Of a DNA stretch of 64,000 bases, positions 26,705-34,655 are shown in pieces. The stretch is taken from NCBI GenBank assembly GCA_049514555.1, contig JBEKUY010000005.1, forward strand, positions 162,135 through 226,134, given 5' to 3'. Position numbers and translations under genes: made by a program. The notes below the pieces were generated by a model. The model was not told the origin of the DNA and searched no databases. It worked only from the letters and a program-made list of their open reading frames with translations. Each line of letters opens with the position of its first letter. The stretch's first letter is position 1. Source of the stretch: JBEKUY01 sp049514555 (GTDB taxonomy: Bacteria; Acidobacteriota; Terriglobia; Acidiferrales; UBA7541).

Positions 26705-27058
26705 ATGAGGCCCTCGCACAATCCAGCCCGTGCAGCGCGGCGGAAGGTGGAGGCGATAGGGCAACACGAAGCGCAGCGGGTCCGCTGTATCTACTGCGGG
26801 AACACCGATCCGCTTCTGGTGCGTCCGCGTCGAATCGCGGGCCACCACATCTTCGGGCGCGACCGCGACCCTCTTGAAGTTCCCGCCTGCCTAAACTGCC
26901 ACGCGGTTGGGCATGAGCATTTGCAGGACGCTGATGTGCCAATGGCTTGCGAGCGAGAGCCGACCAAGTTTGCTCAGGCGATCTTTCGGGCATTAGGCGT
27001 TCATTTCTCGCTGCTGGCCGAGGCGTGCTGGCGATTTGCCAAGAAAATGGAGGAATGA
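26705..27058 (+). CDS. HNH endonuclease
   Basis: A 117-residue HNH protein. It has the Zn-type finger CIYCG (C28, C31), the catalytic-like AGHHIFGRDRDPLEVPACLNCH with H47-H48 and C62, C65, and GHEHLQ after. The order C-x2-C, HH, N, C-x2-C, H matches the HNH fold with structural zinc. HNH nucleases occur in many casposons. The stop overlaps the region of the PolB start, so translation is coupled. Confidence 0.85.
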   Translation: MRPSHNPARAARRKVEAIGQHEAQRVRCIYCGNTDPLLVRPRRIAGHHIFGRDRDPLEVPACLNCHAVGHEHLQDADVPMACEREPTKFAQAIFRALGVHFSLLAEACWRFAKKMEE

Positions 27059-27059
27059 T

Positions 27060-29996
27060 TTGATCCACGATCTCTATCTGCGCGCACACATCGTTGCCTC
27101 TAGCACCGTGGGCGAGCGGGCGGACCAACCGCCGAAGCGCTCGCGTTTGCCCAAGCTGTGGCCGGATTACGCTCTTGTTTGGGACACGGAGACAACGCTT
27201 AGTCTCGAACAGACGCTTAATTTCGGAGTGTGGCGTTTCTGCGAGCTTCACGGCACAAAATACGTAGCCGTCCAAGAGGGAATCTTCTATCGCGATGGGC
27301 TCGGGCGCGAAGACATCCAGGCAATTATTGCCCACGCCCAGAAGCACTTGGCCGATGGGCTCGCAAGCGGCGCAAACGCAGAGTTAACCGTGCTCTCGCG
27401 GGCTGCGTTTGTCGAGAAAGTATTTTGGGAATCTGTTCGCGCTGGTGCGTTGATCGTGGGTTTCAATTTGTCGTTTGACATCTCGCGCATCGCCGTGCGC
27501 TGGACGGCTGCGCGTAATGGCGGCTTCTCTTTCATTCTCAGCCAGTTGAGCGACAAACGGCTTAAGAATATCCACCGTCCGTGCATCCGTATTGCGCCTC
27601 TCAATGGGGTGGCTGAGCAGATCGAATTGACCGCTGTGCGCCGAAAGGACGAGCAGCACAGGTGGCGCCGTGGCCGCTTCCTGGATTTGCACACGCTCGC
27701 GTTTGCGCTGACGGATAACAGCTATTCTCTGGCGGATGCAATTCAGGCGTTCGGCTCCCATCCGAAGAAGATGGAGTACGAGCCGACAGGGCAGATCACC
27801 GAGAAGGAAATCACCTATGCGCGTCGGGATGTGCACGCTACGCTTGGGTTGCTCAACGCTCTAAAACATGAATACGAGCTACATCCCATTGCTCTCCTGC
27901 CTGACCGCGCCTACAGCCCGGCGTCCATCGGCAAGGCATATCTGCGCGCAATGGGAATTGTGGAGCCGATGCGGAAGTTTAAGGACATCCCGCCCAAGAT
28001 TCACGGAATCGCAATGGCGGCCTATTACGGCGGGCGCGCCGAATGTCGTACCCGGCGTTGGCCGGTCCCTGTGGTGCCAGTTGACCTGACAAGCGAATAC
28101 CCGAGTGTCGACGCGCTGCTCGGCATCTGGGATGTACTGACGGCGGCACGGCTGACTACCGAGGACGCGACGGAGGACGTGCGCGCGCTGTTGACCAAGG
28201 TCGCCTTGGATAGACTTTTCCATCGTGCTTTCTGGAAACAGTTCAACTTTTATGCCCGTGTCATACCCGAGAGCGATATTCTCCCGGTTCGCTCCATGTA
28301 CGACGGCAAATCTGGCACCTGCAATATCGGCTTAAACGCATTGAACTGGAAACAGCCAATGTGGATTGCCGGACCTGATCTAATCGCCAGCGTACTATTG
28401 AGTGGCCATGCTCCAAAGGTCCTAGAGGCTTTCCGCATCATCCCGCACGGAAAGCAGCGCGGCCTCAGGCCGATTAGACTGCGTGGCGCTATCTCGGTTG
28501 ACCCGAGAAAAGAAGATTTCTTCACCCGCGTCATCGAATATCGGAAACAGAATAAGGCCGATGACCGGCTGCAATATTTCCTCAAAATACTAGCGAACAG
28601 CACATCCTATGGAACCTATCTCGAACTGAATCCGGTGAAGATCGACCCGAGCAACCGCCCCCAGATTACGGTCTATTCCGGCGAGCATATATTCAAGCAG
28701 CGCGCGCCGGATACCATCGAGCAGCCCGGCAGCTTTTACTTCCCCCTGCTCGGCGCTCTGATTACGTCGGGCGGACGCCTGCTACTGGCAATGATCGAGC
28801 GCTGCGTTCGGGATGCTGGCGGGACGTATTTATCCTGCGACACGGATGCGGTAATTATCGTCGCGAGTAGGGCTGGCGGAACAATCCAGATGCCTGATGG
28901 CGCTTCCCCGATTAAGGCTCTTTCGTGGAGCGAAGTCGAGCAGATTCGAAGGCGATTCGATTCTCTTTCCCCGTACAATCGCAAGATTGTGCCGCATCTT
29001 CTGCGGCTGACTGATGACAATTACGACAAAAATGACGGTCAACGCCAGCTTTTCGGACTGTCGATAGCAGCCAAACGCTATGCGCTCTACACAACGAAAT
29101 GTGGCCGTCCGTATTGCAGTCATCGCAAGTGCGTCACGATTGTTGATCCCAAAGCCCATGGTTTGATCTTTTTTGCTCCAAGTGAGGAGCGAGAGAACGG
29201 CCTACCGAAATGGTGGTGGGAATTGTGGCGTTTTCTTTTAGTGCTCGAATTCAAACAGATTATCGCGCCGGATTCTAACGTCCTGATGGTTGCCGGGCGC
29301 GCCATCAACGCTGAGACCGCCGCCGATGTCGATGACCTTCCGTCATGGATCACTCTACCTGCGATGATGAAAATGAGAATCTCAACGCCTCATTATTTCG
29401 ACCAGATGAAAAGCAAGGCCAGCCCGTTCGGCTTTGTTCTGCATCCTCGAACACGTGACACGCTGAAGCTGACGCTGCTCACCCCGTTCAGCAAAAACCG
29501 TGCACAATGGGCGCATTCCCTGTGCATCAACACGCGTAATGGAAAGAGCTATCGTCTGGACGAACTCTCGCAAACGGATACCGTCACTTTGGGCGACATT
29601 TTGTGCGGGTATGTCCAGCACCCTGAGATCAAATCGCTCGGGCCGGACGGGGAGAAATGCAAGGCCCATACACGCGGATTGCTACGCCGCATGACGATCA
29701 ACGGCGGCCTACATCATTGCATTGGAAAAGAGGTTTCGCGGTTTGAACAGGGCAAAGACGACTTCATCGAAAACATCGATGACGTGTGTATTCATTATGA
29801 CGGCGGGCGGGTGGCTGCTAATGAGAGCTTAGTCGCAGAAATCAACGCGCGTGGATTGCGGCGAACAACTAAAGAGACGGGGCTTGATCGCAAAACGATT
29901 CGGGCAATTCTCAATGGAAATAAGGTGAAAACATCGACGCTCGCGAGGGTGGTGATCGGGCTGAGAAGCAGCTTGGAAATCAAAACCAAACGGTAA
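27060..29996 (+). CDS. Family B DNA polymerase with 3'-5' exonuclease
   Basis: A 978-residue replicative-type DNA polymerase. Exonuclease motifs: ALVWDTETT (about residue 42), GFNLSFDISRI (about 136-143) and the ExoIII YARRDVHAT (about 253-257). Polymerase motifs: A VDLTSEYPSVDALLG (about 341), B KILANSTSYGTYLE (about 509) and C YLSCDTDAVII (about 594, DTD intact, with Ala in place of the usual Ser). A C-terminal HTH-like segment (TTKETGLDRKTIRAILNG) is additional. PolB copies the element in self-synthesising transposons. I chose TTG 27060 because GGAGG lies six bases before it; TTG 27036 adds only eight residues. It converges on the TIR gene, two bases from its stop. Confidence 0.93.
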   Translation: MIHDLYLRAHIVASSTVGERADQPPKRSRLPKLWPDYALVWDTETTLSLEQTLNFGVWRFCELHGTKYVAVQEGIFYRDGLGREDIQAIIAHAQKHLADGLASGANAELTVLSRAAFVEKVFWESVRAGALIVGFNLSFDISRIAVRWTAARNGGFSFILSQLSDKRLKNIHRPCIRIAPLNGVAEQIELTAVRRKDEQHRWRRGRFLDLHTLAFALTDNSYSLADAIQAFGSHPKKMEYEPTGQITEKEITYARRDVHATLGLLNALKHEYELHPIALLPDRAYSPASIGKAYLRAMGIVEPMRKFKDIPPKIHGIAMAAYYGGRAECRTRRWPVPVVPVDLTSEYPSVDALLGIWDVLTAARLTTEDATEDVRALLTKVALDRLFHRAFWKQFNFYARVIPESDILPVRSMYDGKSGTCNIGLNALNWKQPMWIAGPDLIASVLLSGHAPKVLEAFRIIPHGKQRGLRPIRLRGAISVDPRKEDFFTRVIEYRKQNKADDRLQYFLKILANSTSYGTYLELNPVKIDPSNRPQITVYSGEHIFKQRAPDTIEQPGSFYFPLLGALITSGGRLLLAMIERCVRDAGGTYLSCDTDAVIIVASRAGGTIQMPDGASPIKALSWSEVEQIRRRFDSLSPYNRKIVPHLLRLTDDNYDKNDGQRQLFGLSIAAKRYALYTTKCGRPYCSHRKCVTIVDPKAHGLIFFAPSEERENGLPKWWWELWRFLLVLEFKQIIAPDSNVLMVAGRAINAETAADVDDLPSWITLPAMMKMRISTPHYFDQMKSKASPFGFVLHPRTRDTLKLTLLTPFSKNRAQWAHSLCINTRNGKSYRLDELSQTDTVTLGDILCGYVQHPEIKSLGPDGEKCKAHTRGLLRRMTINGGLHHCIGKEVSRFEQGKDDFIENIDDVCIHYDGGRVAANESLVAEINARGLRRTTKETGLDRKTIRAILNGNKVKTSTLARVVIGLRSSLEIKTKR

Positions 29997-29998
29997 TG

Positions 29999-31093
29999 CT
30001 ATTGCTCATCGAGCACATCAACGATTTTCCTTACCACGCCGTCTATGCCTAGCTCGGATGAAACGGCAAGTTTGTCAGCTAATATGGGTGAATGTTCTTT
30101 TACCTCCTCGGCACCTATTTTGTGCCATACCGGCAAAATGACGGTCTTCCCGCCACTCTCCCGAGCCGATAAGCCATTTAGCTCCTGAACAGGCCAGTGT
30201 TTCGCGAAGAAGTTCTTACTGAGTACGACGACGCCGTAGCGCGAATTTGCCAATCCAAAATCAATGGAAGCCCTGAGGCTATCTCCTATTTTTAATGAGA
30301 ATTCATCGAACCAAACCGAAACCCCGCTGTCGCGCAGCGCTTTAGCAAGAGGTCGAACGAAATCATCCTTATCCTCGGCTGCGTGGGAGACAAAGACATC
30401 CCATTTTTTCGGACTGCCGATGCTCTTTCCCAAAGACTTAGTACGGGTCCGGTTATCGCCGACTTCGGGCGCTTTTGCAGTGCTCTGCTTAGTCGGGAGA
30501 CCAATTGCAGCGACCATTCCGGCCCTCGCAGCTAGTTGCTGCCGCCGCTGATTGACAAGGCTTCGAATTTGGTTACCGACCTTGCTGTTGAAGTCTGAGA
30601 TCGACGATTCTAGCCAACTCAAGTGCTGCTTGATGGACTGTAAAGAGCTTTCGTATTCAACTTTTGCAGCAGCTGCATTGTTGTCCGTTCTTGTTTGGAC
30701 CAAATGAATTTCCCGGCCCCGTATCTCACCTCGCGGCGGATTCATGGTGAAGGTTGTTGGACGGACTTGAAATAGATTTGGGTCGCCTTTGAAGGGAACT
30801 GTGAACGTGATCTCAGTACCCTTAATATAAAAAGGTCCACTTCTGTCCCAAATCATTCTCATTGGATCTTGGCTAACATCCACATCCACCTCTCGATATG
30901 AGATGTGTGCCTTCTCGTCTTCGAGAACTGGGGTTTCAAGCTTGTACTTAGAGGCGATATCTCGAACAAGCTCATCCTCTGGCTTACTCTCAATTTCTTC
31001 AGAACTCAGTTGGCTGACCTCCTGTTTGAGAGTCGCTTCTCGATGTTGGAGTAGATCAAAAACGCTAATTCGATAAAAGAGCAATGGAAGCAC
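29999..31093 (-). CDS. TIR-domain protein, probable immune effector
   Basis: 364 residues. A C-terminal TIR domain (about 235-364) opens KKWDVFVSHAAEDKDDFVRP and contains VWFDEFSLKIGDSLRASIDFGL, where the Glu after Trp-Phe-Asp aligns with the catalytic Glu of NAD-cleaving TIRs, then GVVVLSKNFFAKHWPVQEL. The N-terminal 120 residues are beta-rich (VPFKGDPNLFQVRPTTFTMN) and are followed by a helical linker (LQSIKQHLSWLESSISDF). Bacterial TIR proteins usually degrade NAD during antiviral abortive infection; this activity is inferred. It lies 18 bases downstream of the YaaC-like gene on the same strand, at the right end of the element. Confidence 0.85.
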   Translation of the reverse strand: MLPLLFYRISVFDLLQHREATLKQEVSQLSSEEIESKPEDELVRDIASKYKLETPVLEDEKAHISYREVDVDVSQDPMRMIWDRSGPFYIKGTEITFTVPFKGDPNLFQVRPTTFTMNPPRGEIRGREIHLVQTRTDNNAAAAKVEYESSLQSIKQHLSWLESSISDFNSKVGNQIRSLVNQRRQQLAARAGMVAAIGLPTKQSTAKAPEVGDNRTRTKSLGKSIGSPKKWDVFVSHAAEDKDDFVRPLAKALRDSGVSVWFDEFSLKIGDSLRASIDFGLANSRYGVVVLSKNFFAKHWPVQELNGLSARESGGKTVILPVWHKIGAEEVKEHSPILADKLAVSSELGIDGVVRKIVDVLDEQ

Positions 31094-31111
31094 GAGGCTT
31101 AGGTCCTCCTT

Positions 31112-32389
31112 TCACACACGCTCACTTATTTGAAACCAGGCATCTTCGTGAGGGTTTAGGATCGCTGCGACCACATTGGGGAAAATGGTGCTATTCAGCG
31201 CCAAGAACTCCTCAATGAGGCTCAAGGCTTTATCATCGGGCAAAATCTCCTGAAAAGTCGACCGTGATATAGCATGAGTCCATATCTGTGGTTGATAGCG
31301 GACAAGGGAACTGAGCAAGAACAAAGCAAGATAGTGATACGAGAACTCCGACATATGCAGGCCGTTTATCGGTGAGACTGCACTCATCGTTGATGAAAAG
31401 CCACCAGCTAACGGATGCAAACCGGTGTCAATCGTAAAGAGCTTGTTATTATCGTTCGGAACTGGCCGCTCCTCATAGGTACCACTAGCGAACGACATAT
31501 ATGGCTCAGAGAATTCATCGATGGAGGCCTTCCCCATGTTCCGGAAGTAGATAATCGATTTACCCCATCCATGTTGTGCCGAGGTCAGACGCCACTGATC
31601 GAGGAACGGGAATTTTCTCCTTAAACAGTTCACGATACTCCTAAGCGATTCGCTGCTGATGAAGAGTTCGTCGTCGTCAACGCGGATTCGAAACTCTTCC
31701 TCTTGCTGAAAAGACTGTTCCACCAAGATCAGCTCAGTATTTGAATCTTCACCAAATGTCATTCGATAGAGCGATTCAAGTTCTGGTATACGGCTCAAGA
31801 TTTCGCGAAGAGACAATTCCACTCCGTAGAGTTTGCTCGAATCGGTCGACGGCAGGCTGACGATACGGTTGTTGGTCGCATTATCGATATAACAGAGCCG
31901 CGTCAAAGGCGCCACAACATCGTTGAATTTCTGAAATGCTCCCGCACAGTCAACATGTACCCTCAAATCTTCGATACGTGAATTTCCAGCCGAAACATCA
32001 CGGATACCATGCGAATGTTTCAACGTTGAAAGAGACTGTAGGCTTTGCGCAATGATCAACGCCTTCGCGAACCCAACCATGCCATAGAACTGCTGCAACG
32101 GCCTAATTTCTAGCGACGACGACTCCGCAGCTTCATAGAATAAACGCCCTTGTTGTAAGCAAGCACTAATTTCCCTTGCGAGCGTAGAAGATGGTTCTCT
32201 CCCAAACCGCATCTTTACCAGAGGTTTGAGATTCTCTCCGCTCTCAAGGAACTTGCACTTCTGCCAGGCCCGTCCGGCCATAGATCGTGAGTATATTACT
32301 GAGCCGATAAGTATGCCAGACTGCGATTCGGCATAGGTCGTGGTGGCGGGATTTGGAGATTTGCTCCTCATCTGTTTTGGTCGCGCCAC
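31112..32389 (-). CDS. YaaC-like protein, partner of the TIR gene
   Basis: 425 residues from GTG 32389 (ATG 32371 possible). The central region, LQQGRLFYEAAESSSLEIRP then QQFYGMVGFAKALIIAQSLQ, matches YaaC-family proteins (FY-A-PLQ-YYG-LAKALI pattern). The C-terminal part has MSEFSYHYLALFLLSSLVRYQP. Function unknown; YaaC-type proteins are reported around defence loci in my recollection. It starts only 14 bases inside the right terminal inverted repeat, so its promoter either overlaps the repeat or is host-derived. With the TIR gene it forms a clean two-gene module. Confidence 0.72.
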   Translation of the reverse strand: MARPKQMRSKSPNPATTTYAESQSGILIGSVIYSRSMAGRAWQKCKFLESGENLKPLVKMRFGREPSSTLAREISACLQQGRLFYEAAESSSLEIRPLQQFYGMVGFAKALIIAQSLQSLSTLKHSHGIRDVSAGNSRIEDLRVHVDCAGAFQKFNDVVAPLTRLCYIDNATNNRIVSLPSTDSSKLYGVELSLREILSRIPELESLYRMTFGEDSNTELILVEQSFQQEEEFRIRVDDDELFISSESLRSIVNCLRRKFPFLDQWRLTSAQHGWGKSIIYFRNMGKASIDEFSEPYMSFASGTYEERPVPNDNNKLFTIDTGLHPLAGGFSSTMSAVSPINGLHMSEFSYHYLALFLLSSLVRYQPQIWTHAISRSTFQEILPDDKALSLIEEFLALNSTIFPNVVAAILNPHEDAWFQISERV

Positions 32390-32402
32390 TCCCTCGCGCC
32401 CA

Positions 32403-32441
32403 GGGGGGTGGTCCCTTTTTCACATGCGTAGACGCATACCC
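32403..32441 (-). repeat. Right terminal inverted repeat of the casposon-like element
   Basis: 39 bases reading, as reverse complement, GGGTATGCGTCTACGCAT then GTGAAAAAGGGACCACCCCCC; two mismatches with the left repeat. It ends directly at the right target-duplication copy. Confidence 0.8.
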
Positions 32442-32455
32442 GTCAATAAAGGCAC
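32442..32455 (+). repeat. Right copy of 14-bp target-site duplication
   Basis: GTCAATAAAGGCAC, identical to 18528-18541. Together with following GGGG it forms a small hairpin with the preceding CCC of the terminal repeat. Confidence 0.8.
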
Positions 32456-32867
32456 GGGGCGTCATTCCAGCGCGCTAAAAGTACCCCACCCCACACGCCA
32501 AACGCGCGCGGCACGCGCCGCGAGGGGGGTGGTCCCTTTTTCCTGTCTGTATCCGCTATCCCGTACTTTTATTGACGGGGTAGATGAACACACCCCCTGT
32601 TTCTACCCCACCCCTGGGCAGACGACTCAGCCGAACGCGCAGCACGCCAGGGGGCTGCGACGGGATCGCTTCTGGATGTTGCCTGAGCCCGGGAAAATGT
32701 CGCCACCACGGCGCCCTGCACCCCAACCTGGATCGGCCTTCGCGACGTCCCAGGAGCTGCACCCTGCGAAGTCGCGCTTCGCCTTCTGCCTCAGTATTGT
32801 TACCCTTACGGTTGGAGTTCGGACGGGCGGATTCTGGCTGCGTCCGGAAAGGCAAGAACCAGAAACC
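32456..32867. other. Gene-free region with third inverted-repeat-like copy
   Basis: 412 bases outside the element, without a plausible gene (an in-frame upstream extension of the next gene is not protein-like). It contains the TIR-like copy at 32524-32576 and C-rich AAAAGTACCCC sequence also seen at 61738. Confidence 0.6.
32524..32576 (-). repeat. TIR-like sequence plus target-like 14-mer, outside the element
   Basis: Reads GGGGGGTGGTCCCTTTTTC (identical to the first 19 bases of the right repeat), 17 unrelated bases, CCC, then GTACTTTTATTGAC, which is the inverted target 14-mer with two changes. Same 39+14 spacing as the element end. Either a relic of an earlier related insertion or a member of a dispersed host repeat. 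Confidence 0.6.
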
Positions 32868-34265
32868 ATGAAGATACTGGTATCCGCGCTGTTGTTCCTC
32901 TTACTCTATGTCGTCCCCCGCCAAGCGTCTGCCGAAGATACGAAGAGTGAAACGTGCCGCATCACGTTGCCTGGGATCACCTTTACTCGCTCGCTCAACG
33001 GAGCCGCCGCTCATGCCAAGGTTGAGGATGGCAGGCTGACTCTTGCGAGTGAAGCGAGGCGGGACAATTTCCGTGACCCGGACGAGAAGCTGTCCAACAA
33101 CACCGCGCCACTTCTGCTGACCGAGGTTGACAACAAGCAGCCGTTTACCCTGACGGCAAGGATCACACCGACGTTTCTGAAGACGTATGACGCCGGAACG
33201 CTCTATATCTACGTGAAAGAGGACCTCTGGCTGAAGATGGCGATGGAAATGGATGAACGCAACAAGACCAGGATGGTCAGCGTTCGCACCATCGGAACCT
33301 CTGACGACAATAATCACGACGTCATCGAGGCGAAGAGTGTCTACATGAAGATCTCTTCGGACACGAAGGCCGTCGGGTTCTACTACTCGCTCGACAAGAA
33401 GAGCTGGCAGTTGATTCGCCTCTTCAAGAATGACTACCCAGCATCGATCTGGGTGGGGATCAGCACCCAGTCCCCGCTCGGCGAAGGAACGTCCGCGGTC
33501 TTCGAGGACATATCTCTGACCGAGCAGAGCATCTCGGACTTCCGACTGGGGATCGCACAGGCCAGCCTCCCGGCGGCACCCGTCGACGTGCGCAAGGAGG
33601 ACTCCGCCCTACTCCCATTCTCCGGAGCCGTGCTCTACAACAATGTCTATGGCAAGGGCGACATCACGAACTACTGGCAGCTCGTCTTTTGCGGCCAGGA
33701 CGACGCAGGCTGGGAGTGGGATTGGCCCGAGAGCGCCGGACCGTCCATGAAGAGCTACCCCGAGGTGCTTCTGGGACGATCACCGTGGAGTGAGGCGAGG
33801 GCAGGGGACCAGTTGCCCCGTCGGCTGGCCGAAACGCGCCTGACGCTCGATTTCGACTTCGCCACGGTCGGCAGCGGGCTCTGGGTCGAGAGTTTCGACT
33901 TCTGGATCACCCGCTCCGACCGACCGAGCTCGAAGGACATCGTGAGCAACCTGACGCTCTGGACCATGAAGCATGGGCTGGAGCCCTCGTACAAAGGCCG
34001 CCGCACGACGTTGAGGATCGGCGGGCGCACCTACGAGGCCATCTTCGAGACGCCCACGGAGCGGCCGGACAAGCCGTGGAAGACGCTCTGCCTGGTGGAC
34101 GCCGAGCCTCGCAGCAAGGGCAGCCTCGAGCTGGGTCCCCTGGTCGATGCCCTGATCGCTCACGGGCTGGCGCAGCCGACTGACTTTCTCGCGACCGCCG
34201 AGTTGGGCAGCGAGGTGGCGTACGGGAAGGGCCGCACGACCCTTCGAGTCTTCAGGCTGCGGTAG
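32868..34265 (+). CDS. Secreted DUF1349 + GH12-like fusion
   Basis: A 465-residue secreted protein; signal peptide KILVSALLFLLLYVVPRQASA. First domain (about 25-235): DUF1349 lectin-like fold, with TLTARITPTFLKTYDAGTLY and WVGISTQSPLG. Second domain (about 250-465): GH12-like, with AVLYNNVYGKG, WEWDWPESAGPSMKSYPEVLLG and PWSEARAG as the clear family blocks. In GH12 enzymes the nucleophile lies in a block like ELMIW; here it reads NLTLWTMKHG, so the nucleophile Glu appears replaced, while a late Glu (ELGSEVAYGKG) remains. It may be a binding or inactive glucanase. ATG 32868 gives the clean signal peptide. Confidence 0.8.
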   Translation: MKILVSALLFLLLYVVPRQASAEDTKSETCRITLPGITFTRSLNGAAAHAKVEDGRLTLASEARRDNFRDPDEKLSNNTAPLLLTEVDNKQPFTLTARITPTFLKTYDAGTLYIYVKEDLWLKMAMEMDERNKTRMVSVRTIGTSDDNNHDVIEAKSVYMKISSDTKAVGFYYSLDKKSWQLIRLFKNDYPASIWVGISTQSPLGEGTSAVFEDISLTEQSISDFRLGIAQASLPAAPVDVRKEDSALLPFSGAVLYNNVYGKGDITNYWQLVFCGQDDAGWEWDWPESAGPSMKSYPEVLLGRSPWSEARAGDQLPRRLAETRLTLDFDFATVGSGLWVESFDFWITRSDRPSSKDIVSNLTLWTMKHGLEPSYKGRRTTLRIGGRTYEAIFETPTERPDKPWKTLCLVDAEPRSKGSLELGPLVDALIAHGLAQPTDFLATAELGSEVAYGKGRTTLRVFRLR

Positions 34266-34267
34266 GG

Positions 34268-34520
34268 CTATCGTACGCCTTCCTCGATGACAGCGACTCC
34301 CCACGAAGGCAAAGCAATTGTGCCATCTCGCTGCACAGTTTCTCCGGACAAAAGATCCTTGCCTGCTGGGAAGCCGTAGCTCGCACGCATGGGAGCCGAC
34401 GAGTAGTTGAGCACGTAGTGAATTGCGTGCCCATTGGCGAGCACTCCGCTTCGCATAATCGTGGGGAAGTGGAGTGCCTGCTGGGGTCCCCAGAGGCGCG
34501 GTAGTCTTCGAACTGCGACG
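34268..34520 (-). pseudogene. 3' remnant of a beta-galactosidase (GH42-type) gene
   Basis: On the minus strand the frame ending at 34268 reads LWGPQQALHFPTIM, NGHAIHYVLNYSSAP, KDLLSGETVQ, IALPSWGVAVIEE. This is the C-terminal beta domain of GH42 beta-galactosidases. The rest of the gene (normally about 600 more codons) is missing; homology ends near 34520. A decayed carbohydrate gene beside the GH12-like gene. Confidence 0.7.
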
Positions 34521-34655
34521 CTTCAAGGACTATAAGGAGGTGACCATTAGGATTTTGACCGAATTGAGAGACGACTGGCGAAAGAGCGGTCTCCACCCAC
34601 GGCTTGCTACGGAGCTTGACCTGACCCTCGATTCTCTCTCTAAAAGGAGAAAGGA

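Larger units (their letters stand above)
18542..32441. mobile_element. Casposon-like element (Cas1 integrase + PolB + HNH), 13.9 kb
   Basis: Sequence observations: 39-bp inverted repeats at the two ends (18542-18580 and 32403-32441, two mismatches), a 14-bp direct repeat immediately outside (18528-18541 and 32442-32455), and inside them a Cas1-family gene, a family B DNA polymerase, an HNH nuclease, RHH and HTH regulators. No CRISPR array or effector gene is present. Known family facts: casposons are self-synthesising transposons using Cas1 as integrase, encoding PolB and often HNH, and making about 14-15 bp target duplications. Inference: this is a bacterial casposon with immune-type cargo. 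Interior genes also look less GC-rich than the flanks. Alternative: a PolB/Cas1 island trapped between two copies of a dispersed repeat. Confidence 0.85.

Noticed and set aside
32340..32867. In-frame extension of the DUF1349-GH12 gene to 32340
   Set aside because: The added stretch is low-complexity Arg/Pro sequence crossing the element end; the signal peptide at ATG 32868 is a natural start.
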